A stretch of DNA of 64,000 bases from Flavobacterium taihuense (GTDB lineage Bacteria; Bacteroidota; Bacteroidia; Flavobacteriales; Flavobacteriaceae): the NCBI RefSeq assembly GCF_019351435.1, contig NZ_JAHWYN010000007.1:1-64000 (forward strand). Reading direction: 5' to 3'. The notes under the pieces were generated by a model. The model had not been told where the DNA came from and searched no databases. It worked only from the letters and a program-made list of their open reading frames with translations. Of this stretch, positions 18,525 through 27,003 are shown piece by piece. Numbering within the stretch: the first letter of the stretch is position 1; every line of letters starts with the position of its first letter. The position numbers and the translations under genes are program-made.

Positions 18525-19076
18525 ATGTCATTTGAAATGCAAATATTTTCTTTTTTATTTCTGATGCTTGGGCCTTTCAAAGTTATCGTTCCATTCATTA
18601 AAATCACTATGAATGCAACTCCAGAACTTTCTCGGAATATTGAATTTCGAGCAATCATTTTTTCAAGTGTAGTCTTGTTAATTACGGCTTTTCTCAGTCA
18701 AAGGATTATGTCCACTTACAGCATTCCCTTGTCATTTATGACTTTATCTAGTGGAATCATCTTTTTTGTTGTTGCACTCCTTAACGGTATTAAGCAGTTT
18801 GAACTTCCGACGAAAAAAAAGGATTTTGCAACAACTCCATCATTAAATACGGCATTAAATTCGCTTACTTTCCCTGCTATATTTGTTCCTTACAGAATTA
18901 CTGCCCTTATTGTTTTTGTTTCCATCGGCCCAAATTTAAATTCAAAAATAACTCTTAGTGTAATCGTTATAGGGATTATGACTTTAAATTTAATTATAAT
19001 CCTTTTAGCTAAGAGATTCTTTAGGCCCCCATCTTTGATTCTTGCTTTACTTGGTGTAATTGTCTGGATAATTTAA
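18525..19076 (+). CDS. MarC-family integral membrane protein
   Basis: 183 residues with about six hydrophobic segments and little soluble sequence. The start MSFEMQIFSFLFLMLGPFKVIVPF, with its GPFK motif in the first helix, and the later SLNTALNSLTFPAIFVPYRITALIVF segment fit the MarC family. The protein lies in the inner membrane. MarC proteins were once linked to multiple antibiotic resistance, but their function is not established. It stands alone on the plus strand; no MarR or MarA partner is adjacent (the MarR gene is 2 kb away and has its own promoter). Confidence 0.8.
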   Translation: MSFEMQIFSFLFLMLGPFKVIVPFIKITMNATPELSRNIEFRAIIFSSVVLLITAFLSQRIMSTYSIPLSFMTLSSGIIFFVVALLNGIKQFELPTKKKDFATTPSLNTALNSLTFPAIFVPYRITALIVFVSIGPNLNSKITLSVIVIGIMTLNLIIILLAKRFFRPPSLILALLGVIVWII

Positions 19077-19272
19077 GTAGCATTAGGCTCATGATTATTA
19101 CTTTAACCCAAGATAATCTTGACCTTATAACACACTATAAAATGGTTTCAACCCACAAAAATATAGTTTTTATTGATTGATTTATTCCGCTTTTGTTAAC
19201 CTACTCTTTAACGTTAGAAATCAAAAAACAAGGTTAAAATGTAAATGTATAAAATTAATAAAGAACAAAATC

Positions 19273-20670
19273 ATGGATAAAAAGACCATAAATTACTTCA
19301 AATCAAAACAAAAAACGATTGAAGAACGCTTTACAGAAGGCAAAGCCCTACGCGATAAATTTCCAAGAAAAGAGCAAGGAGATTACAAACCCGATCCCAA
19401 GCGTGCCGATCCTATCTCTATTTTAGAAGAACAAGCAAAAACCCGTCTCACTGAATTGGTACCAATACGATATGCCCGAATGCTCACTTCTCCTTTCGCT
19501 TTTCTACGAGGAGGCGCTGCGATAATGGCAGCTGATCTTGCAGCTGGCTCTAAACCTACAGGAATATTTGTACAGACTTGTGGCGACATGCATGTGGCTA
19601 ATTTTGGCTTATTTGCATCAGCGGAACGCACCCTGATTTTTGGCATCAATGATTTTGACGAAACTTTGCCAGGACCTTGGGAATGGGACATAAAAAGACT
19701 TGTGGCAAGCATTGTTGCATCTGGAAGGTTTCTGGGCGCTAAAAAGAATTTATGCACCGAGAGCGTTTTGTTAGCAGTAAGTTCTTATAAAAAAAGCATG
19801 AGAGACTATTCCGCAATGGGACACATCGAATTAGTTTACGCCACTATGACCGAAAAAGATCTGCAGAAAAAACTACCACCATCGGTACAAAAAGGACTAA
19901 AAAAAATCACTGACAAAGCCCGTGAACGAACCCACTTTCAGGTACTTGATAAACTCGCAAATATAGTGCATGATAAATATCGCCTACGGGATGATGCTCC
20001 TTTTATTGTGCACGAAACACATACGCAAAGTGGCAGACCAATTGACGAAGCATTAGGATTACTTCTCGAATCCTACATGCTCTCGCTTGCTGACGACCGT
20101 ATCCACTTGTTGAAACAGTACCGCATTGTTGATGTAGCGCGTAAGGTTGTTGGAGTGGGAAGTGTAGGTACACGATGCTGGATTATTTTTATGTTAGGAA
20201 ACAATTCTGAGGATCCTTTGTTCTTACAAGTTAAAGAAGCTCAACCTTCTGTTTTCGAACCCTATGTTTCAAAATCGGCTTATTCAAATCACGGACATCG
20301 TGTTGTTGCAGGACAACGGTTACTGCAAGCCGCACCTGATATTTTCATCGGTTGGGGCGAGCAGGATGGTATTCATTTTTATGTGCGTCAATTGCGAGAT
20401 ATGAAAGGGGGTGTCGAGTTTGATCCTGATAAAGTAAACATTGAAAACTTTCCTGAATACTGCAAGCTTTGCGGAGAGGTCTTAGCATTGGCTCATGCCA
20501 AATCAGGCAATGCCGCCATGATTTCTGGATATCTTGGAAAAAGTGATGAATTTGATCAAGCCATGGTTCAGTTTGCCTTTGCTTATGCTGATCAGACCGA
20601 GCAAGATTATCAAGCATTGGTAGCAGCAGCTGCTAGCGGACGAATTAAAGTAGCAAGGGCAGAATCCTAA
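19273..20670 (+). CDS. DUF2252-family protein
   Basis: 465 residues from the ATG at 19273; an in-frame upstream start at 19177 would add 32 Lys-rich residues coded by apparent spacer and is rejected. The family pattern is clear: RYARMLTSPFAFLRGGAAIMAADLA, then CGDMHVANFGLFAS (HxxNFG), then NDFDETLPGPWEWDIKRLVAS. These resemble a kinase-like phosphotransferase core, with GDxHxxN and DFDE as possible catalytic and metal residues. Later come GVGSVGTRCW and VKEAQPS. No experimental function is known to me for this family. Cytoplasmic, single gene. Confidence 0.88.
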   Translation: MDKKTINYFKSKQKTIEERFTEGKALRDKFPRKEQGDYKPDPKRADPISILEEQAKTRLTELVPIRYARMLTSPFAFLRGGAAIMAADLAAGSKPTGIFVQTCGDMHVANFGLFASAERTLIFGINDFDETLPGPWEWDIKRLVASIVASGRFLGAKKNLCTESVLLAVSSYKKSMRDYSAMGHIELVYATMTEKDLQKKLPPSVQKGLKKITDKARERTHFQVLDKLANIVHDKYRLRDDAPFIVHETHTQSGRPIDEALGLLLESYMLSLADDRIHLLKQYRIVDVARKVVGVGSVGTRCWIIFMLGNNSEDPLFLQVKEAQPSVFEPYVSKSAYSNHGHRVVAGQRLLQAAPDIFIGWGEQDGIHFYVRQLRDMKGGVEFDPDKVNIENFPEYCKLCGEVLALAHAKSGNAAMISGYLGKSDEFDQAMVQFAFAYADQTEQDYQALVAAAASGRIKVARAES

Positions 20671-21056
20671 AAGCTCTATTTAACCAGATTCCTTATAATC
20701 AAAAAACATCAACAACACTTAATGTTTTTTTTAGCCACAACTTCCTTAGTTTTTTGGAGAGTTAATTGCTGTCTACTATAATTTATCTGCCATTATATCG
20801 AAGAACTCATAGTTCAAAACAGAGATCTTCCAGTAACAACAAAAATTAAGTTTTAACCCAAACAAGTCTTATATGTCCATTAAAAAATCTTTTTCTCTTT
20901 TTACATTTCATTATTATGCTTTACTATAGTTATTTTAACTACACTTGAAAAAGGAAATTCATTATTACTTAACCCCCTATTATAATAGATATTTTATTAT
21001 TAAACTCCATTGCAAATCGTTGCTTCCTAATTTATTTAACAAAAAAATAACATAAC
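20671..21056. other. Intergenic region without a gene
   Basis: The spacer between the DUF2252 gene and the MarR promoter. AAAAAACAT (20701-20709) and ATGTTTTTT (20722-20730) make a weak AT-rich terminator-like hairpin with a 12-base loop. I see no ORF in the rest. The MarR control region begins at 21057. Confidence 0.55.
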
Positions 21057-21102
21057 ATTTGTATATACAAATATAAATAATACTACATTTGTACCAACAA
21101 AT
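21057..21102 (+). promoter_or_regulatory. Two MarR operators overlapping the -33 and -7 promoter boxes
   Basis: ATTTGTATATACAAAT (21057-21072) is a perfect 16-base palindrome. ATTTGTACCAACAAAT (21087-21102) is a second copy of the same ATTTGT-N4-ACAAAT pattern, centred 30 bases further on. The TTTG of copy 1 (21058-21061) is placed as the -33 box and the TTTG of copy 2 completes a -7 box, TACATTTG (21084-21091), with a 22-base gap. A dimer on either site would block the promoter, so autorepression of the marR-nitroreductase operon starting at 21118 is likely. Confidence 0.8.
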
Positions 21103-21117
21103 AAGATACCTACAAAT

Positions 21118-21579
21118 ATGAAGATTGAAGATGAATTAAAAAGTACGGTTGATTATAATAAATCAACAAGAGTGGTTTTAAATTTGATGTACACACAAAA
21201 TGTTATCGCTGATAGTTTTAATGAAATCATAAAACCGTATGATATTTCAGGTGAACAATATAACGTTTTAAGAATATTGAGAGGACAAAAAGGACATCCT
21301 GCCAATATGTGCATCATACAGGAAAGAATGCTGGCCAGAACAAGTAATACAACTCGGTTAGTTGACAAATTATTATTAAAAAATTTGGTCACTCGAAATG
21401 TTTGTCCAGAAAACAGAAGAAAAATTGAAGTTTTAATTACGCAAAAAGGTTTGGATCTATTAACTGAACTCGACCCCAAAGTAAAAGAACATGAAGAATC
21501 TTTCTCGAAAAATCTGAATGAAGAAGAATTAATACAACTAAATACCTTATTAGAAAAATACAGAACTAAAATAAATTAA
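21118..21579 (+). CDS. MarR-family transcriptional regulator
   Basis: 153 residues with the MarR winged-helix layout: dimerisation helices at both ends, HTH around SGEQYNVLRILRGQKG...MCIIQERMLARTSNTTRLVDKLL (about 42-83) and the wing VTRNVCPENRRKIEVLITQKGLDLL. Cys59 and Cys98 could be redox-sensitive, but this is not shown. It is the first gene of a unit with a nitroreductase 7 bases downstream and a YceI gene next. The promoter carries two palindromes that are probably its own operators. The inducer may be a quinone or nitro compound, by analogy with other MarR-nitroreductase pairs. Confidence 0.92.
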   Translation: MKIEDELKSTVDYNKSTRVVLNLMYTQNVIADSFNEIIKPYDISGEQYNVLRILRGQKGHPANMCIIQERMLARTSNTTRLVDKLLLKNLVTRNVCPENRRKIEVLITQKGLDLLTELDPKVKEHEESFSKNLNEEELIQLNTLLEKYRTKIN

Positions 21580-21586
21580 TACTATT

Positions 21587-22219
21587 ATGAGCAATTTTTT
21601 AAATAACCAAAATTGGAGATATGCAACAAAGAAATTTGATGCTACAAAAAAAATCTCAACAGAAGACTTGAATACTTTAAAAGAAGCGATTCGTTTGAGC
21701 TCTTCTTCTTATGGATTACAACCATACAAAGTTATTATTGTTGAAAATCAAGAATTAAGAGCACAATTACAACAAGCCGCTTGGGGACAATCACAAATAG
21801 TAGATGCTTCACATCTATTCATTTTTGCCAATGACACTAATATCGGTGATGAGGCAATCGATGAATATTTGAATACAATAAGCGTTACCAGAGAAACTCC
21901 TATGGAATCATTGGCAGGATACGGCGATTTCATGAAATCTAAAATATCAACTTTGGAACCAGCTGTCAAAAATGTTTGGACATCAAAACAAACCTATTTA
22001 GCATTAGGCAATTTGTTGAATGCTGCTGCAGAACTTAAAATAGACGTAACACCAATGGAAGGATTTGTTCCTGCTCAAGTAAACGAAATTTTAGGATTAG
22101 ACAAACTAAATCTTAATGCGTCACTTATTGCAACTGTTGGATACCGTCACGAAGAAGACGCTACACAATTTTACAAAAAAGTTAGAAAATCTCAGGAAGA
22201 CTTATTTATCACTTTATAA
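21587..22219 (+). CDS. NAD(P)H-dependent nitroreductase-family oxidoreductase
   Basis: 210 residues, the size of NfsB/YdgI-type FMN enzymes. WRYATKKFDATKKIS near the N terminus (FMN phosphate contact), SSSSYGLQPYKVIIVEN, and GNLLNAAAELKIDVTPMEGF are the usual family blocks. It would be a cytoplasmic homodimer that reduces nitro-aromatics, quinones or similar compounds with NAD(P)H. Seven bases separate it from the MarR gene, so it is co-transcribed and presumably derepressed with it. Confidence 0.9.
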   Translation: MSNFLNNQNWRYATKKFDATKKISTEDLNTLKEAIRLSSSSYGLQPYKVIIVENQELRAQLQQAAWGQSQIVDASHLFIFANDTNIGDEAIDEYLNTISVTRETPMESLAGYGDFMKSKISTLEPAVKNVWTSKQTYLALGNLLNAAAELKIDVTPMEGFVPAQVNEILGLDKLNLNASLIATVGYRHEEDATQFYKKVRKSQEDLFITL

Positions 22220-22270
22220 TAATTACTAATTCAAATTAAAATCAATTAAATCAAATTAAACAAATTACAC

Positions 22271-22837
22271 ATGAAAAATTTAAAATCAATTGCATTGGCG
22301 TTCGTAGTGGCTTTATCTACATTAGCAGTAACTGCTCAAACTAAAAAAGTAGACGTATCAAAAAGTACCATCAACTGGGTTGGAAAAAAAGTGACAGGAG
22401 AACATTCTGGAACTGTAGCCTTAAAAAGTGGTGCTTTAGTTTTCAAGAAAAAAGCATTAACAGGTGGAACTTTCACAGTTGATATGACAACACTTACTTC
22501 TACAGATCTTACAGGTGAATACCTTGGAAAATTAAACGGTCACTTGAAAGCTGATGATTTCTTTGGAACAGACAAATTCCCAACTTCAACTTTAGTTTTC
22601 AAAACTATCGCCGCTAAAGGAAATGACTTATATACTGTTACCGCTGATTTAACAATCAAAGGAAAAACAAATCCTGTTACTTTTGACATCGCTGTAAAAG
22701 GGAATACTGCTACTACATCATTCAAAGTTGACAGAACTAAATATGATATCAAATACGGTTCAAAAAGTTTCTTCGAAGGTTTAGGTGACAAAACTATCTA
22801 TGATGATTTCGACTTAACAGTGAACTTGAAATTTTAA
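22271..22837 (+). CDS. Secreted YceI-family lipid-binding protein (copy 1)
   Basis: 188 residues: signal peptide (about 1-22, ending TAQ), then a YceI lipocalin-like barrel (KVDVSKSTINWVGKKVTGEHSGTVALKSG; LKADDFFGTDKFPTSTLVFKTI; DLTIKGKTNPVTFDIAVKG; YGSKSFFEGLGDKTIYDDFDL). YceI proteins bind isoprenoid or other long lipids in the periplasm. It is the third gene after MarR and the nitroreductase and is followed by a strong terminator. A paralogue of the same length lies at 24666-25232. Confidence 0.92.
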   Translation: MKNLKSIALAFVVALSTLAVTAQTKKVDVSKSTINWVGKKVTGEHSGTVALKSGALVFKKKALTGGTFTVDMTTLTSTDLTGEYLGKLNGHLKADDFFGTDKFPTSTLVFKTIAAKGNDLYTVTADLTIKGKTNPVTFDIAVKGNTATTSFKVDRTKYDIKYGSKSFFEGLGDKTIYDDFDLTVNLKF

Positions 22838-22860
22838 TTTTAGAAATCTTAGTTGAAAGT

Positions 22861-22886
22861 ACCCTCAGCATTTTTTTGCTGAGGGT
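22861..22886 (+). terminator. Strong intrinsic terminator after the MarR operon
   Basis: ACCCTCAGCA (22861-22870) pairs perfectly with TGCTGAGGGT (22877-22886) around six T, followed by GC and eight T. It ends the marR-nitroreductase-yceI transcript. Confidence 0.93.
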
Positions 22887-23090
22887 GCTTTTTTTTTATT
22901 AAGAAACTGCAAACTTGTACTTTGATGGTCACCAAAAGCATTTTTTTATAGTAATCATTACCCGTTCCCACTCTCCTTCACCTATCTAATTCTTAACTTA
23001 AAAGTCATAAATAGATAATATTAAGAAAATACGCTTAAAACATTGTAATGGTAATTTTGAAAAAAAGAAAAACCCACAATTACTAGCGTT

Positions 23091-24368
23091 ATGAAAAAAA
23101 AACTATTCGTTGTCATTATAATTCTCCTTTCGAATATAGCCTTAAATGCACAACAAATAAAAGGAATTACAGGAGAAACCAATTGGTTAACAGGATGGAC
23201 TAATTTTAAACCAGCCACAACAGATTATAACGATGCCAACCAAATATTGACAGGCACAATAGATAGGGACTTAAAACTAACAAGAGACAACACCTATCGA
23301 TTAATTGGGACAGTATATGTAATCAATAAAGCAGTTCTAACTATTGAGCCAGGAACAGTAATTAGAGGTGACAAAGAATCTTGTGGAACGCTTGTGATTA
23401 CCAAAGGCAGCAAAATTATTGCTGAAGGTACACCATCAAATCCAATAGTTTTTACTTCAAACAATAATATTTCAGAAAGAAGACCTGGAGATTGGGGTGG
23501 AATTGTTATACTTGGAGAAGCACCTATAAATAAAATTGGAGGCGTTGGTTTTCTGGATTTTAACTTTGATCCTGCCGTGAGTTATTACGGTGGACAAGAT
23601 CCAACTAACAATTCCGGAATTTTAAAATACGTACGCATTGAATACTCTGGTCGAAAAATAAATGCACTCAAAGAACTAAACGGTTTATCGATGGCTGGTG
23701 TTGGAAGAGGCACTAAATTCGAATACATCCAAATAAGTTTTTCTAATGATGATTCATTTGAGTCCTATGGAGGCGATGTTGTTTTCAATAACTTGATTTC
23801 TTACAGAGCAACCGACGATGATTTTGATTATACCCAAGGAGTTCAATGCACGATATCAAATAGTATAGCGATTCGTAATCCATATTCTTCCGATATTTCA
23901 GGTTCTCGTTGTTTTGAAATTGATTCTTATGATAAAATAGAAAATGCCGATGTGAACAAAAAGTTAACCAAAATTACAGCCAATAACATCACATTGGTCA
24001 ATACCGAAGACAATAATCAAGGATTGGTAAGAGAGGCCGTTTACATCAAAGAAAAAAGTTATTTCAATATCAACAACAGTATTATAGATGGCTTTAGCAG
24101 CTGTGTTTTACTCGAAAACAAAATAGGGGTTTTACCGGCCAATTTAGCCAAAATTAATATTCAAGGATTGCAAATTAATAGATGCAACGGAGTGGTCCAA
24201 AGCGAAAATGCTACAGTAAATCCAGAGCTATCAAACTGGTACAATAGCGATACATTCTCATTAGAATTCTCTAAATTTAATAATGCAGAATTATTCATGC
24301 AGTCGGATGTCAAAAAATCGCCCGATTTTAGAGCAAAAAACACTAGCACTTTGGCCAGTGTCAAATAA
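23091..24368 (+). CDS. Secreted right-handed beta-helix-like protein
   Basis: 425 residues with a signal peptide (about 1-20, ending NAQ). After a short N-terminal segment (GETNWLTGWTNFKPATTDYND) the chain has repeated short strands typical of parallel beta-helix surface proteins: IGTVYVINKAVLTIEPGTVIRGD, LVITKGSKIIAEGTPSNPIVFTS, DWGGIVILGEAPIN, then YVRIEYSG and IQISFSNDDSFESYGG. Flavobacterial homologues of this start are exported proteins of unknown role. No C-terminal T9SS sorting domain is visible. It lies between two YceI paralogues and has its own terminator. Confidence 0.8.
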   Translation: MKKKLFVVIIILLSNIALNAQQIKGITGETNWLTGWTNFKPATTDYNDANQILTGTIDRDLKLTRDNTYRLIGTVYVINKAVLTIEPGTVIRGDKESCGTLVITKGSKIIAEGTPSNPIVFTSNNNISERRPGDWGGIVILGEAPINKIGGVGFLDFNFDPAVSYYGGQDPTNNSGILKYVRIEYSGRKINALKELNGLSMAGVGRGTKFEYIQISFSNDDSFESYGGDVVFNNLISYRATDDDFDYTQGVQCTISNSIAIRNPYSSDISGSRCFEIDSYDKIENADVNKKLTKITANNITLVNTEDNNQGLVREAVYIKEKSYFNINNSIIDGFSSCVLLENKIGVLPANLAKINIQGLQINRCNGVVQSENATVNPELSNWYNSDTFSLEFSKFNNAELFMQSDVKKSPDFRAKNTSTLASVK

Positions 24369-24390
24369 ATTGTTCCCGACTCAAAACACA

Positions 24391-24414
24391 AAGTCTGATA
24401 TTTCTATCAGACTT
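24391..24414 (+). terminator. Intrinsic terminator after the beta-helix gene
   Basis: AAGTCTGATA (24391-24400) pairs with TATCAGACTT (24405-24414) around TTTC and is followed by T5. The remaining 250 bases before the next gene are AT-rich, with no visible ORF. Confidence 0.88.
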
Positions 24415-24665
24415 TTTTTGCGCAAAAAAATCACACAAACTATTGTGAAAAGGTTTTTCCTTTATTAACAATTGAAAACACAACAGCATTTAAATAAATA
24501 ATTTGAAATTAATTAAAATACAAAATTTTGAACTAACTTTATAAATCTTTTACAATTAGCTTATCATCATTTAAGATTCCATTTCAAATAGATTTCCTGT
24601 TTTTTATCAAAATGAAATCAACCTACGTTTTATTAATTGTTTTACTAACTTAATTACTAAAAAAT

Positions 24666-25232
24666 ATGAGAAACTTAAAGTCAGTCAGTATTATTCTACT
24701 TGTTCTTTTTTCCTTACACAAAGGAATTGCACAAACCTATAAAATTGATGTTAGTAAAAGCATCATTAATTGGGAAGGAAAAAAAATAACAGGCCAACAT
24801 GAGGGCACCATCAACTTCAAAGATGGTTATCTGGTTTTCAAAGACAAAAAAGTAGCTGGTGGTAGTTTTACTGCAAATATGACAACTTTGTCTAATACAG
24901 ACCAAACAGGCAGTTCAAAACTAAAACTCGAAGGTCATTTAAAATCAGAAGATTTTTTTAGTATTGATAATTTCCCAACATCTACTTTAATATTTAAGAG
25001 TATCGCCAATAAAGGAAACAACACCTACCTCATCAATGCCGACTTAACCATTAAAGGAATTACAAACTCCATACAATTTGATTTGGTTGTCAACGGAAAC
25101 AAGGCCACGGCAGCATTAAAAGTAAATCGTACCAAATATGACATACGATATGGCTCAGGCAGTTATTTTGATGATTTGGGAGATAAAACCATTTACGATG
25201 ATTTCGAATTAAACGTAGTTCTAGTTTTTTAA
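24666..25232 (+). CDS. Secreted YceI-family lipid-binding protein (copy 2)
   Basis: 188 residues, the same length as the YceI gene 1.8 kb upstream and alignable over the full chain (YKIDVSKSIINWEGKKITGQHEGTINF; LKSEDFFSIDNFPTSTLIFKSI; YGSGSYFDDLGDKTIYDDFEL). A signal peptide covers about residues 1-22. The extent of divergence suggests an older duplication. It would be a periplasmic lipid binder of unknown ligand, here as an independent transcript separated from the MarR unit by two terminators. Confidence 0.9.
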   Translation: MRNLKSVSIILLVLFSLHKGIAQTYKIDVSKSIINWEGKKITGQHEGTINFKDGYLVFKDKKVAGGSFTANMTTLSNTDQTGSSKLKLEGHLKSEDFFSIDNFPTSTLIFKSIANKGNNTYLINADLTIKGITNSIQFDLVVNGNKATAALKVNRTKYDIRYGSGSYFDDLGDKTIYDDFELNVVLVF

Positions 25233-25287
25233 CTTTTAAAATTTAACAAAAAAATAAAAAAAATATCTTTTTTTTTATTTTTTTGTT

Positions 25288-25318
25288 TTTGTCAGACCAA
25301 ATATCATTTATATATTTG
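25288..25318 (+). promoter_or_regulatory. trp operon promoter
   Basis: TTTG (25288-25291) and TATATTTG (25311-25318) match the -33 and -7 boxes of Bacteroidetes promoters with a 19-base gap. Transcription would start near 25324-25326, some 11-13 bases before the leader peptide ATG, leaving little room for any other leader element. Confidence 0.75.
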
Positions 25319-25336
25319 CATACAACAAAACAAAAC

Positions 25337-25393
25337 ATGAAAACAATAACAAACAATACTTGGTGGTGGAATAATTTACGTCAATCGTCGTGA
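25337..25393 (+). CDS. trpL: trp leader peptide with three consecutive Trp codons
   Basis: An 18-codon ORF, MKTITNNTWWWNNLRQSS, with Trp at positions 9, 10 and 11 followed by TGA at 25391. It sits between a good promoter and an intrinsic terminator ahead of trpE, the arrangement of ribosome-mediated attenuation. When charged Trp-tRNA is scarce the ribosome should stall on the TGG run and prevent the terminator from forming. Three adjacent Trp codons in such a short ORF are very unlikely by chance. Confidence 0.88.
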   Translation: MKTITNNTWWWNNLRQSS

Positions 25394-25430
25394 ACTAAGC
25401 TCCTATAGTATTATTTGAACTATAAATATA

Positions 25431-25464
25431 AAAGGCTTGTCATCACGACAGGCCTTTTTTTTAT
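25431..25464 (+). terminator. trp attenuator terminator
   Basis: AAAGGCTTGTC (25431-25441) pairs with GACAGGCCTTT (25447-25457) around ATCAC, with one G-U pair, followed by a T tract. It lies 37 bases after the leader stop and 60 bases before trpE. A clear antiterminator is not obvious; TATAGT (25404-25409) with ACTATA, and AAGCT (25397-25401) with GGCTT of the terminator, are weak candidates. Confidence 0.88.
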
Positions 25465-25524
25465 TTCAAAATGAAGCTAATAACTAAAGAAAAGAATTCA
25501 TTGTATCAAAAAGCAACATAAAGT

Positions 25525-26925
25525 ATGAAAACCTATAAACTACAAACCAACTACAAACAAATCCTCGCCGATACCATCACGCCGGTGAGTATTTATTTCA
25601 AAATCAGAGATAAATTTCCTAATAGTTTATTGCTCGAAAGTAGTGATTACCACGGAAACGATAACAGTTTTTCCTATATCTGTTGCAATCCAATTGCTTC
25701 GATAAAAATAGAAAACGAAACCATCCATAAAACATACCCTGATGGAACTTCCGAAACTATTGCCATTGAGACAAACACCAATATTCCTCAAATCATTCAA
25801 GATTTTTCAGGGCAATTTCAATCGAATAAAACAGATTTTAAATTCATCAACAATGGTTTATTTGGTTATATTTCTTATGATGCCGTACGTTATTTCGAAA
25901 AAGTAACCATCGCCAAAAAAGAGAACAGCAACTCGATTCCCGATGTGTATTATGCGGTTTACCAAAACATCATTGCCATCAACCATTTCAAAAACGAAGC
26001 CTATATTTTTTGTCACAGTCTGGACGGAAAAAACAACATATCCGAAATTGAACAATTATTACAATCCAGAAACATAGCTTCTTATAAATTCTCCAAAGAA
26101 GGTGAAGGTTTTTCAAATCTAACCGATGAAGAATTCAAAGAAAATGTGGCTTTGGCCAAAAAGCATTGTTTCCGTGGTGATGTGTTTCAACTGGTTTTAT
26201 CCAGAAGATTTACGCAAGGATTCAAAGGTGATGAATTCAATGTTTACAGAGCTTTGAGAAGTATCAATCCATCTCCTTACCTATTCTTTTTTGATTATGG
26301 TGATTTCAAGATATTTGGTTCTTCGCCCGAAGCTCAAATTATTGTCAAAAATCGTAAAGCCGAAATTCATCCTATTGCAGGAACTTTCAAAAGAACAGGC
26401 AATGACGAGAAAGATGCAGTTCTGGCCAAAAATTTATCCGAAGACAAAAAAGAAAATAGCGAACATGTGATGCTAGTTGATTTGGCTCGAAATGATTTAA
26501 GTCGACACGGACATGGTGTAGAAGTAGAAAAATACAGAGAAGTTCAATTTTTTTCTCATGTCATTCATTTGGTTTCTAAAGTGACAGGACATTTACACGA
26601 AAAAGCGACTACGATGCAAGTGGTTGCAGACACTTTCCCTGCAGGAACTTTGAGTGGAGCACCAAAACACAGAGCGATGCAATTGATCGAAGATTACGAA
26701 AAAACAAACCGTAATTTTTATGGAGGTGCTATTGGTTTTATGGATTTTGAAGGTAACTTTAATCACGCTATTATGATTAGAACTTTCTTGAGTAAAAATC
26801 ACCAATTGCACTCCCAAGCTGGCGCTGGAATTGTAGCCAGCTCAAACGAAGAAAGCGAAATGCAAGAGGTCTATAATAAATTGCTGGCATTGAATAAAGC
26901 GTTGGATTTGGCAGAAACTATATAA
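25525..26925 (+). CDS. trpE: Anthranilate synthase component I
   Basis: 466 residues. It makes anthranilate from chorismate using ammonia supplied by TrpG, the first step of tryptophan synthesis. The N-terminal LLLESSD (35-41) is the motif involved in Trp feedback inhibition. The chorismate-binding core has FQLVLSRRF, GSSPEAQI, IHPIAGTFKRTG, HVMLVDLARNDL, FPAGTLSGAPKHRAM and HSQAGAGIV, all typical. It is the first structural gene behind the trp attenuator, with trpG 78 bases downstream. Confidence 0.97.
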   Translation: MKTYKLQTNYKQILADTITPVSIYFKIRDKFPNSLLLESSDYHGNDNSFSYICCNPIASIKIENETIHKTYPDGTSETIAIETNTNIPQIIQDFSGQFQSNKTDFKFINNGLFGYISYDAVRYFEKVTIAKKENSNSIPDVYYAVYQNIIAINHFKNEAYIFCHSLDGKNNISEIEQLLQSRNIASYKFSKEGEGFSNLTDEEFKENVALAKKHCFRGDVFQLVLSRRFTQGFKGDEFNVYRALRSINPSPYLFFFDYGDFKIFGSSPEAQIIVKNRKAEIHPIAGTFKRTGNDEKDAVLAKNLSEDKKENSEHVMLVDLARNDLSRHGHGVEVEKYREVQFFSHVIHLVSKVTGHLHEKATTMQVVADTFPAGTLSGAPKHRAMQLIEDYEKTNRNFYGGAIGFMDFEGNFNHAIMIRTFLSKNHQLHSQAGAGIVASSNEESEMQEVYNKLLALNKALDLAETI

Positions 26926-27003
26926 AAAAGTAAACAGTGTTCAGATTTCAGTATTCAGTTGAAAAACCTGAAAATTAAAACTTTAAACAAAAAATTAAAT
27001 AAA

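Noticed and set aside
19383-19757. 124-codon minus-strand frame inside the DUF2252 gene
   Set aside because: It lies opposite well-conserved family motifs (CGDMHVANFG) and shows no homology features of its own.
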